Shown: piece after piece, positions 24,332 to 33,969 of the stretch
Layout of the letters: each line of letters starts with the position of its first letter
Numbering within the stretch: position 1 is the first letter of the stretch
Assembly: GCA_015680685.1 (NCBI GenBank)
Contig: MNCI01021399.1
Span: 1,172,149 to 1,236,148, forward strand
Source of the DNA: Gnetum montanum
Lineage: Eukaryota; Streptophyta; Gnetopsida; Gnetales; Gnetaceae
Direction of reading: 5' to 3'
Length of the DNA stretch: 64,000 nt
The notes under the pieces: model-generated
Databases searched by the model: none
What the model saw: only the letters and a program-made list of their open reading frames with translations
Told to the model about the DNA's origin: nothing
Translations under genes and position numbers: made by a program

Positions 24332-26028
24332 TATACTAACCTAAATCATCAGTGTTAGGCTAGAAGGGAAAAAGACACCGAAAGATCATCAAACAAGCAT
24401 AGCTGACCCTGCCTTCACTTGAGGGCAAGCTGGAAAAGGGATGAAGGCAGAGTGCCTTGGATGGTCTACATGCAAATCAACTAAGGACTTCCCTAAGCGT
24501 AAACTATGGCTTGCATTGGGGTTATTGTAACTGATGTTTTTAGAACATAAATAGTGCTCATAAAATGTAAACGAAAACAAACGTATGTAGAAATTGTATT
24601 GTGAATAAAATGTAAACCAAACATAAACTGAATGTAAAGCACAAAGTAAACAGAATAAATGGCTGGCAAAATGAACTGTAGTATATTGCTTAGAAAAGAT
24701 GTGCACCAGTCAAAGCCTAGCTCCACGTGTGAATGGTGGGTCAAGCACCAAGCCTCGGAGTGATGTGATGCAATGTGTTGTAGAAGTTCTTGGATGCTAG
24801 GCATCAGAGTATGCCGAGGGCCCAAGGATCACTGATCTAAGTTTTTTAAGTTATTTAACTCAAAAATTTCCAACCCCATTTATATGAATTGAAAGGGTAT
24901 TTATAGGATTGGGCTGTGCTTGGGCACATACTTCAAGAATGGAATCAATAGCTGGGAGATGAGAGGAAAGCAAATCAAGTGACATGTGTCCAATGGACAA
25001 TTGGGTGTGAGTTGGACATGTGTTGGCAAGCTACGTTCTTGACTAGGTTCATCGTATCTTACAATGTGTGGCTTACTCAAGCCCATGGAAGCGCATACAA
25101 TTTAGAACATGAGGGCTTGGCAAGCCCACAAATGAAAATTGACATTGAAAGGATGATGAACAACAAGAGAAATTGGCTCTGGCTTGCTTGAAACTTCTGG
25201 ATCTTTGATTTGAACATTTCATAATGTCAATTTGAGTGGTTTAATGGCTATTTGAAGTGTTTTTTCTTGATAAGAACTTCCAATGTGAGTTGATTTTATC
25301 TCAGCGTGACTTGAGCATGCACACACTACACTCATGCCACACTCATGCTACAGTGTGACCTCAATGTGAGTGAGCAAAGATTTGTGATTTTTAATTAAAT
25401 TTTGGAACTTTGAAGCATGATTCTTGAAGTATAAGGATTGCCTAACGATGATTGATGAATTGAACCTAAGAGGGCCTTCTTTTGGGCTATTTATGGTAAG
25501 TCACACTGGAGTCACGCTGTAGCGTGACATGCAGAATGACATGGCTTGAAAATGATGTATTTTGTTTGAAATTGTGATTTTAAAGCTTGATTCTTGAGTG
25601 TAATGGTTGTTGATCCTGAGAGTGATCTAAAATCTGGAATTTGAGCATGGATGTGACTTGTTTGGAACCACTTTGAGTAGGTCACACTATAATCACGTTG
25701 CAGCGTGACATGCAGTATGACCTGTGAAATCTTAAAAACTTCCAATTTTAAGTTGAAATATGGCATTCCAGAAGTTGGAAATGAATTTGTCAAGGATGTG
25801 CTCTAAGGATGACTTACACACTATAGATCAGACTGTTTTGGATTAGTTTTGAGACTCTGAGAGTTGGTCACGCCATGGGCAAGCTTCCAACTTGATAGGA
25901 TGAGCAAACTAGCTTGATTTAGCTAAGCGTGTTTTCAATGTCTTAGCCAAATTTTTCCTCCTAAAAGCTTGAAAGGGCTTGAGTCATTTTTAGTTTTAGA
26001 GTGTTATGAAGAAATTATTGGTGTTTTA
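24332..26028 (-). repeat. Element B 5' LTR (right)
   Basis: 1,697 bases. The left end (tatactaacc) matches the left LTR start; the right end (ggtgtttta) is the reverse of TGAAACACC, the LTR start seen in element E. The tail near 24415-24480 matches the end of E's LTR (…CCCTCAAG-GAAGG). The extra right-hand part includes two related units of roughly 170 bases (25430-25560 and 25590-25735), each with the palindrome GTCACGCTGTAGCGTGAC or a decayed form of it. Confidence 0.8.
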
Positions 26029-26033
26029 GGTTT
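26029..26033. repeat. Target site duplication of element B (right)
   Basis: GGTTT, partner of GGTTC at 7588-7592, at the point where element A resumes. Confidence 0.75.
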
Positions 26034-28863
26034 AGACCCCTTTTGGCAGGGTGGCATGGACTATGTGGTTGTAGCAACTTCCCTCTTTGGTGACGAGGGT
26101 GTAGATGTAGGGGGTGAAGACGTAGGCTTGGAAATACCCAAGGCAGCACTTTCCCTCAACGTCTCACCTACGAAACACCCTTCTCATTTCTTAGGACAAG
26201 AAGGCTATGTGGCTATCTTACATAGGACAGGGGCTATTGAAGGAGTTAACCCCTTGATGACAAATGGAGCTAGTGGTGTTAACAGGCGGGGTGGTGTGGT
26301 TTTCCTAACATGTGGCATGGGGGTGGATGCCCAGGGAGGGCTCTCAGAACAAATGGTTGTTGTGGGCTTTGATCAACCGCTAGTGGTGCTAGTGTGCTAT
26401 GCTAAGGCACACAGACCACAAATGGCTGTTGGTGTAGTTTAGGATTACTGTCAATGTTGATGGTGTTGATGGCATAATCGACGTTGTTGGTGTTGAGGGG
26501 ATCAGTGTAGATGTGCAGAGATTGATTCTCAGAATGTACTGGGTTACTTTCATCTAGCACTAGTTTTCCTTGATCAATCATCCTTTGGATGTCATCTTTC
26601 AATGCCAAATAGTAATCTGTGTTGTGACCACACTATTGGTGGTAGTCACAAAACTGATCCAGCCTGAAATCCTTAGGAACTAGGGGCTCAGTAGGTAAGG
26701 CCAAAGAGGGGTTCCTAAGGAGCTCATAGTAGCACTGATGTTTCCTGACTCCCTCTTCTAACATCCACTTGTGTTGGATGTACCCTATTGCTAGTAGCTA
26801 CTTTAGAAGATCTAAAGGCTTGATAGGTAGCAGGTATACTTTGAGCAGTCTTTATGTTGAAAGTTTAGTTTTGGTGGCACCAATGTCTTAGGTGTGGGTG
26901 TGGAAGGTTGTGGTGTGTTTCTCTACTTGGGCATAGGGTTAGCTACGAGTGCAGCCAATCTTTTGTTGTTCTTGTTATCGTTGTTATTAGGTTTGGGTTT
27001 GATCTCATTCGCCATAGCGATCACCATGGCTATCGTAGCCTTACCCTTGTCCTTCTTTGTGAAGGTGCTCTTGTAAGCAAGATAGGATGGGTCGTTGCTC
27101 ACCTCGACCACATCCTGTATGCTCTTAGTCTGAGCGAAGGCCTGACTAAGAGTTTGAGAAGTGAGGTAGTACAACTTAGACTTGATGAAGTCATTCACTG
27201 CACCCTTAAAGACGGCCAGTAAGTGGGCCTCTGCGATGGGCTCACAAATTTCATTAAGGGTTGCGCTTCAATGTTGAATCAACTTCTGGACTGGTTCCAA
27301 AGGATCCTGCTTCACACTCATCAACTGATCCAACGTGATTTTTGGGTTCAATTTATACTTGAAGCATGTCATGAACTCAGTCAGAATCTCCTCTAGGGTT
27401 GATATGGAGGAGCATGGTAGGGCATAGTACCAATCCAAGGCCTCTACGGTTAGAGACATGGCAAAGACGCGGATAATCGTGTGTGACCATTATTGCAATA
27501 GAAGGGACTCAGACGTAAAGGTAACAAGATGTGCATTGGGATCCCCCTCTCCATTGTATTTTGTGAAGTCGGGGAGGGACATCCCTAGGGGTAGCATTAG
27601 TGTGGGGATTGCAGGGCTAATGGGGTCATCCTAGTAAAAGTCCATGACTTGTACCATGTTAGAACCGATAGCCTTGAGCTGTTTTATTTCCTCAATAAGG
27701 GTATGGATAAGCTGGAATACTTGTTCTAGACCTGGCATTGATGTGGACCAATGGGGAACTACTGAGGTAGCTCCCATCTATGGAGTGGAAAGGGCAACAG
27801 TGTGACCCATCGATGGTACTATTGGGATGGCCCTTGTGAACTGTGCTACTTGAGCTATCCACCACCCAACAGGTGATGTGGTTGGGGCAGCACCCATGGG
27901 TTGAGCTGCGGGATAGACTACTTGGATCACCATCAGAACAGATGATAGTCCCACATTGGGTTGTACCATCTACGGGATTGTGTAGGTCTATTGGAGAACA
28001 TGGTGAGACATCTACAATGGTAGCATAACAAGATGAACATTGAATGGGATCCACCATGTGGACGATCCTGGGCCCATCGCTGATGGTGTGATAGGTGTAA
28101 ATGCCAGAATGGAAGCAGAAGTTGCATATGACTATGAAGTAGGTATAGTGTGAACATGTGGAAGGGTAGCTATGATTGGCTTGTGATGTGCTACAGGAAT
28201 GGACTGATGAACAATTTGTAGAAGAATAGTGGCTGAAAATAAAATAGGGGAATAAGGGTGTTGATAAGCTGAGGAGATGACATGGCTACCCATTGGGAAT
28301 GTAATTGCGGGTTGCGAAAGCGTAGGTGTGATCATGAAGGGAGTGACAACAGACAACAAGTTGGTCCAGAAAGACTGGGTAGGGGGAATGGTAATGGGGT
28401 TAGTTTGACCTCCTCTGTCGGATTGAGAATCAAGTTCCTCCTATCTATCTTGGAAGGCCTCATCATGGTTAGACGCTGTGTCCTGCTACTTCCTAAGCCT
28501 AGCCAACTGGATTAGTTGGTCTAGAAGCCATTGATTCATCTGTGTCAAAGAAATGGAAGCACTAGGAGTGGGAACAAATTTCTTCCCATTGCAGTAAGCG
28601 AACTCAAAGCTATGTTTGTCTTCGAGTTCTTACGCATCTAAGGGCAGTTTTTCCTGCACCTTTGCATAGAGAAAGTTATAGCACTCATGTTGCTGGGCCA
28701 AGCCCTCAGGTCCCCAATTTTGGATCCTGATGGATCGACGTAGTTCCCACATCGAGCTGAGTGATTTTTTGGCACATGTGATGCCTTGAACCATGAAGGA
28801 AACCTTAGCACTAAAGGTGTTAGCAAGGATGCTTGGGAAAATCATTGTTATGAAGTTAAACAA
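26034..28863 (-). pseudogene. Element A Gag (right piece)
   Basis: Continuation of A's gag upstream of the B insertion. From the right: N-terminal block with HECYNFLYAKVQEKLP (28630-28680, counterpart of QYNFICMKI in E), a Pro/Ser/Thr-rich region (27690-28550), the Gag core at 27200-27620 (GDPNAHLVTF, then MSLTVEALDWYYALP, then YKLNPKITLDQL), a Lys/Asn-rich segment, and a decayed knuckle with CGHNTDYYLALKDDIQ at 26560-26640. In element E the same site is CDYHQRNGHGTDYC; here the last Cys is Tyr. Multiple stops and frame changes. Confidence 0.85.
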
Positions 28864-28904
28864 TTTTGTAAATGAGAAAAATAAGGAAATAGGAAAGCAA
28901 TCAA

Positions 28905-29222
28905 AAGGCTTTTTGTCTTGCCAGATTCAAAAGGAATCATTACAGTGATCAATCTATGCCACACGATATGTATACAATCGCAAAAGGATGTCACGTTTAC
29001 GCTAGTGCGTGACAGGGTACAAAACACATGCAAGACTACTATAAAAATAAGCGAGTCAACTAGCGATCACGGGCTTTATGTCTTGCAGGGTTCCAGAGGA
29101 ACCATCGAAGCAACCAATCCACACCGCACGATGCATAAAAAACCACAAACGGGTGTCAAGTTTATGCTAATGCGTATCACGGTGCAGAATGCTTACAAGG
29201 CTATCGTAAAACATAGAAAGGG
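28905..29222. repeat. Two direct repeats of about 155 bases in element A 5' leader
   Basis: The sequence from about 28910 (ttttgtcttgccagattc) recurs from about 29068 (tttatgtcttgcagggttcc). Shared parts include ccacacgatatgtat versus ccgcacgatgcataa, and tttacgctagtgcgtgacag versus tttatgctaatgcgtatcac. Roughly seven bases in ten agree by eye. It lies directly upstream of gag, next to the PBS. Confidence 0.75.
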
Positions 29223-29232
29223 CACCAAAAGG

Positions 29233-29249
29233 CCCTCCTTCTAGTGCCA
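29233..29249 (-). promoter_or_regulatory. Primer binding site of element A
   Basis: Minus strand TGGCACTAGAAGGAGGG, identical to element B's site and six bases from the LTR at 29256. This fixes the LTR to its right as A's 5' LTR. Confidence 0.85.
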
Positions 29250-29255
29250 GAAAAC

Positions 29256-31058
29256 TATAGTGACAGAAAATGTTGGTGGCTGGAAAACGCCGAGAGGTCG
29301 TTAGTCATGACAATATTAACCCTGGATCCGCATGAGGGCCATGCTAGATAAAATGAAAATGGGGCACTCTGAATAGTTTGGTCAATTAGACATGGACTTA
29401 GTTGGTGTTTCTATAACCTTTTGCAAACGTACAATTTGAAAACAAGACTGATAGCATAAAAAAATAATCTTTAAATGTGAAAGGATGGAAAACAATGTAA
29501 AATGTGATGATGAGAAGGAAAGAAAAGTAAAATGGAGTTAGGAAAATGCACCGCTTCAAGATTATGACTTCACTCTGTTAAAGTGGATACAATCGGTTAT
29601 GTGATGCTGGGAGGCATGGAGATCCCAAAAGTAACCAAGACATTTAGAGCAAGACAACTATATGCTTGAACATAGACTCGAGAGTTAACAATGCAAAATG
29701 CTATAAAGATAGTGGGAAAGAGCAAAATAGAGTGCCAAATAGGAGTGCTAACTATTTCCAATGCCAAACAAAATGTCTACAATGTTTAAGATTACCAGTT
29801 TACCAACTTGTAAAAATGCTAACTTGCCAACCAATGTTTTCTTGCTTACCAGCCAACCAATTTTCCAAGCAACCCTTTAAGCGTTGCTCATAAGGGTATT
29901 TATAGGGCCAAGAGTATATGAAAAACGTGGTTTGGACATCACATATCCTGGGTCCTTGTTGACGTGACTATGCTGCATGGACATGCAGGGTTGATTGATG
30001 AGCCTACCATGCTGCAATTATGCTATTAGAACTTGGAGATGTGAGTGAATGATGCAAACAGGTGAAGTGCATTGATGTAGCATAGCTACCTGCTACGTTG
30101 TGCTATGCCTTGTAGCGTATTATGTGGGTGTAGCATAGCAGCTTGCTATGCAAGAAGATGCATTGATGTAGCGTAGCTGCTTGCTATGATATGCTACGCT
30201 TTGGAGCATAGCATGTTGGCGTAGCATAGTATCTTGCTATGCTGTGCTACGCTATGCAGCGTAGCATCTTCCTATGTTGTGCTATGCTATGCAGTGTAGC
30301 ATAGCGTAGCCACTAGTTTGAGGAAAAAACTTGCATCAAGGCCTATTACATGTGTTGGAAACCTTTAAAGTGCTCTGATTGATTTTTCATATTTGTTATG
30401 CTATGCTACGCTACGTAGCGAACCATAGTGTAGCAGCTGGCCTTAATCGCAGAAATGCCGACAATCTGCAACCTTTGCTTTTTGTAATGCAAAAGTTGCA
30501 AACTTGTTGATCCTACACTTTGAGATGCCTTTTTCCACTTCCATAGAGTTGCTATGTTGTGCTACGCTATGTAGTGTAGCATAGCATAGCAGCCAACATG
30601 GCTTGCTTTTTGCTAACTTTTCTTCTTTCTGGTGAAAAGAGCCATTGCTAAAAGACTTAGAGTCGGGCAAGGGAGCTGACTGTCTAGCCTTTGCTATGCT
30701 ATGCTACACTACGTAGTGTAGCATAGGGTAGCACTTCATTTTGTGATTATTTTTTGAAGCTTGCTACACTACATAGCATAGCAAACTTCTTGACTAGAAA
30801 CCTTTCCGAACTATTTTTTGCATCCTAAGCATTGCCGACAATTCCGCGCATCATTTCCGAGTAGGCTGTCAGCTGAATGAACTACTAAGGAGGGCAGGCT
30901 AGAGGATTTTTTGAGCTTTTTGACACCGGGAGTAGAAAATTTGCAAAACTAGATAGTTTGAACATTAGAGCATCCATCTCCTAAAGAACTACCATGATGC
31001 TTCCTAAATTGCAAGGACCTGGTGAAGCAAGAATGCCTAGGAATTTTAGGGTGTTTCA
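29256..31058 (-). repeat. LTR shared by elements A (5') and C (3')
   Basis: 1,803 bases. Left end tatagtgacag sits by A's PBS; right end ggGTGTTTCA is the reverse of TGAAACACC and is followed by C's polypurine tract. The stretch 30060-30780 is packed with copies of GCTACGCTATG and its reverse, forming many inverted repeats; 30699-30726 is a perfect 28-base palindrome of CTATGCTACACTAC and its reverse complement. No second LTR or target duplication lies between A and C. Confidence 0.85.
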
Positions 31059-31074
31059 TTGGCCCCTCTTTGTC
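31059..31074 (-). promoter_or_regulatory. Polypurine tract of element C
   Basis: Plus strand ttggcccctctttgtc; on the sense strand GACAAAGAGGGGCCAA directly abuts the LTR start TGAAACACC. It primes plus-strand DNA synthesis. Element D has a matching tract at 45735. Confidence 0.8.
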
Positions 31075-32405
31075 GATGTTTTGAGGATGGAATCGAGAGA
31101 CGCCGACAAAGAATACGAAACACCAAAGAAGACAAAATGCCAACATCACTCTTTGGTGATTGCCAAGATGTTTCTTAGCTATGCTTTGAGAGTGTTGCAT
31201 TAGTTACGTGGGAAAAGGGAAGGGTTAAGCAAGTAGGGAGGAGGTTCAGGAAAAGGATAAAGATGAAACTTGGCAGGGTCACTCATTGGAGTGCTCATGA
31301 GGGACTTGTTCGCATGGCCATCTTTTATTTTATTGACCTTTCACCTCTCATTGGAATTCTTAGGGAGAAGTGTGCAAAACAACTTATGTGCCATTTGTTT
31401 TAGGCATGCTTTTTTTTCTTGCATGTGAGCTTTTTCTATCTTACACTTTTGCCTTTGCTATTTTTCCTTTTACATTTGCAAACAACCTAGTGACCATAGG
31501 ATAGGTGTTCCTTTCCCAGGATGATTTTTGTTACATCTACATGGGGCTTTAACATGCCTACAGTTGTTTTCCATGCAGTGAGCTATGTTACGCATGTCAT
31601 GGACTTTGTAGTTGAGCATATGGAAGGGCTTGACAGACGTCGGGAAAAGCTTGTGAAAGAGAGGAGTGTAAGAAGTGAGATAAGGAAGATAAAAGGGAGA
31701 GATAAGATGTACACTTCAAAGTAGCTAAGCTAATCAAGAAAAATGCCTTATAATGATGTAGGGCCTTACTTCCATGGTGAAGCGCATCTCTGGCCAGCAT
31801 CCCCCTGGTACGCATCCTGTGAACACAACAAAAAGAAAACTAGGAGAAACAACCACGATGAAAAACAAAGGAAAAGTTCCTACTCACTGCAGATTTTGTT
31901 GAAGCTTTGGACATCTTCACTGGTGTGCGATGTCCAAAGTAGGAAGGCCAACAATGGCTTTGGTAGCATTGGCGTGGAAAGGTTGGCACTGAAGATTCTA
32001 GGAGTTGTTGTGAATGTAGATGCTTAGGAATCCCTGCCAAAGATATGCATTGTCAGTTTAGCTATGGGATTGGCTACCCCATAGCTAAAAATCTCTTGAG
32101 CTCAAATGCTAGCAAGGGCTGGAGGTTAACAATATTGTGGCTAGGCCACAATACTGCTAGAACTCCAACAGTAAGCACTGACTAGGGAAGTTCCTGCTAG
32201 GGCGATGGGCCATGGTGGTAATAGGTCAAGAGGGTCAGCGTGATGTCATACGACATCTCCAAAGTATCAACAAGATTCCAAGAGCAGTGATGTTTCATAT
32301 CTTCCTGATCATGTTATCATGGCATTGTGAACTACATTCGAGAACTGCAACATCCCACCCCATGTTGGCGCGCTCGCCTATTCTGTATTATCATAGATGC
32401 ATGCT
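31075..32405. other. Element C 3' untranslated region
   Basis: No coding frame is supported. It aligns in patches with 45751-47150 of element D (for example gttacatctacatgggg / gttacatccatgtggg, and attgtggctaggcc in both), so it is a conserved part of this subfamily between integrase and PPT. A short motif caacattgtggctaggcc-caatactgctag near 32130 is among the best conserved. Confidence 0.55.
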
Positions 32406-32409
32406 GGGG

Positions 32410-32865
32410 ATGTGCCATGAACCTAGTTTTAGGTCTTGGTAGACTATGTTGTGCTGGTTTAAGGTCCCAATAGACCACTATGCTGGTTTAAGGTCATAGC
32501 AGACCATCTATGCTAGTTTAAGGTCCTATCAGACCGTATGTGCCAGTTTAACATCATAGCGGATGGTTGCTGTACTGGTTTAAGGTTCCAGTAGACCGAT
32601 GTTGTGCTAGTTTAAGGTCCTAGTAGACCACTATGCTAGTTTTTTGTCGTAGCAAATGGTGGATGAACTAGTTTAAGGTCCTAGTAGACCATTTGTGCTA
32701 GTTTAACATCGTAGCAGACTATCTGTGCTAGTTTTACATCGTGGCGGATGAGCTTTGCCAGTTTAACGTCATAGCGGGTGTGGGTGAAGCTTTTCCAGTT
32801 TAACGTCATAGCAGATGTTTGCTTACCTTTGACAGTTTCAAATCATGGTAGAAGTTTTCTTATCT
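32410..32865. repeat. Dyad repeats downstream of integrase, element C
   Basis: About twelve units of 34-40 bases: tgtgctagtttaaGGTC-CTAGTA-GACCa. Most keep both arms GGTC and GACC with a 6-base spacer (for example near 32465, 32500, 32610 and 32675). Units become less regular toward 32860. Confidence 0.85.
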
Positions 32866-32884
32866 ACTTTATGCATTTAGATGT

Positions 32885-33960
32885 AGTACGACTTGAGGTA
32901 TGAGTGATTCACCAGGTTTGCAAACTCATTATCGTCCATGTCTGCCAGCTTGAAGGCTCCATTCCCAAAGGCTTTTGTGACCATGTATGGACCTTCCCAA
33001 TTGGCTGAGAATTTTTTCATATGCTCATGGAAAGACTTGAAAATGAGGTCTCCTTTCTATATTGGCCATTGATGTGGGTTTGCATGGTGTTTTTCTCGTT
33101 GCTTGTTCTGATAATGCTCTATGCGACCCAATGTTTGCACACGCTCCTCCTCTATTGAGTTGAGATCAATGATCCATGACTTGTTGTTCTGGGCTTCACT
33201 CATGATGTTGGATAGGATCATCTAGAGTGATGGTACCTACAACTCAAGAGCTAACAAAGCTTTAGATTTATAAACAAGACTGTAAGGAGTCTTACCTATC
33301 GCAGTCCTGCACATCGTCCGATAAGCCCATAGGACATAGGGGATTTGTTCATGCCTTTGCCTCTTGCTAGTGTTAAGCATTCGTTTCAGCAAGTTGATGA
33401 TTGACTTATTTTCAGCCTCTACTTGTCCATTTGCCTATAGTAATATGGTGAGGAGAATGATTGCCTGATGCCAAGATTGCTGTAGAAGGTTTGGGTTTTT
33501 GCACTACTGAACTGTGGCTCATTTTTGGTCACAATAGTCATTGGAAGCCTAAACCTTATTATGATGTTATCCAAGATGAAGTGGCAAATCTGTTGAGATG
33601 TAGTTTTCCTTAGGGGAATAGCTTCCACCCACTTGGTAAAATAATTGGTGGTTGTGATGATGAAGCTATGCCCTGCAGAAGACTTAGGCATGATAAGTCC
33701 TATGAGGTCTAGTCCCCATCACTAGAAAGGCCACGTGATCTACATTCGGTGCAACCCTGTAGGTGAAACGTGTATGAGATTTGTATATCTCTGGCACATG
33801 TCAGACGCTTTGACTTTTGATAGGTAATCACATTCTATGTGAGGCCAATAGTACCCTAGGCATCTAATTTTTGCAGCCATAGGCCTAGGTGCTATGTGTC
33901 CACCACACAATCCCTCATGTACCTCATTAACAACCATCTGTGCTTACCCCTCTTTCATGC
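32885..33960 (-). pseudogene. Element C integrase
   Basis: The zinc module begins with HEGLCGGH (near 33910), but the Cys pair is reduced (KASDMCQ). The core shows NYFTKWVEAIPLRK, then VTKNEPQFSS where the second catalytic Asp should be (VTDNGPQF in B), so it is lost. A frameshift follows SPYYY, after which ANGQVEAENK with the catalytic Glu is readable in another frame near 33405-33435. The C-terminal segment (KKFSANWEGPY, GAFKLAD) ends near 32890. Confidence 0.87.
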
Positions 33961-33969
33961 ATGCTAGCA

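Larger units (their letters stand above)
7593..26028 (-). mobile_element. Element B: complete but decayed Tat/Ogre-like retrotransposon, nested in A
   Basis: Full-length minus-strand element of 18,436 bases with related sequence at both ends, a PBS beside the right LTR, gag, PR, an antisense gene cassette, RT-RNase H and integrase, and a 5 bp target duplication. LTR ends would originally be TG...CA; both visible outer ends now read TA after C-to-T change. It sits in the gag-PR linker of element A, so it is younger than A. The large size and the extra cassette between PR and RT resemble Ogre-type elements. Confidence 0.85.
1..29255 (-). mobile_element. Element A: Tat/Ogre-like Ty3/gypsy retrotransposon, interrupted by B
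   Basis: Internal region of one minus-strand element, in two pieces (1-7592 and 26029-29255) around element B. Order in sense direction: PBS (29233-29249), 5' leader, gag, PR, antisense gene cassette, RT; the rest lies left of the window. Its 5' LTR is the one at 29256-31058. It is closely related to element C by eye along the antisense gene and LTR. Confidence 0.85.

Noticed and set aside
25969-26442. Plus-strand open frame of 157 codons
   Set aside because: It crosses the junction between the B LTR and element A at 26028 and is the mirror of A's gag-PR linker, so it cannot be an old gene.
27692-28057. Minus-strand frame rich in Ser/His/Cys (121 codons)
   Set aside because: A shifted reading of the Pro/Ser-rich part of element A gag; the true frame follows from alignment with E and D.
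30060-30780. Palindrome-rich block considered as nested MITEs
   Set aside because: It has no target duplications or consistent ends and is present at the same place in the other LTR copy (43700-44390), so it is part of the LTR.
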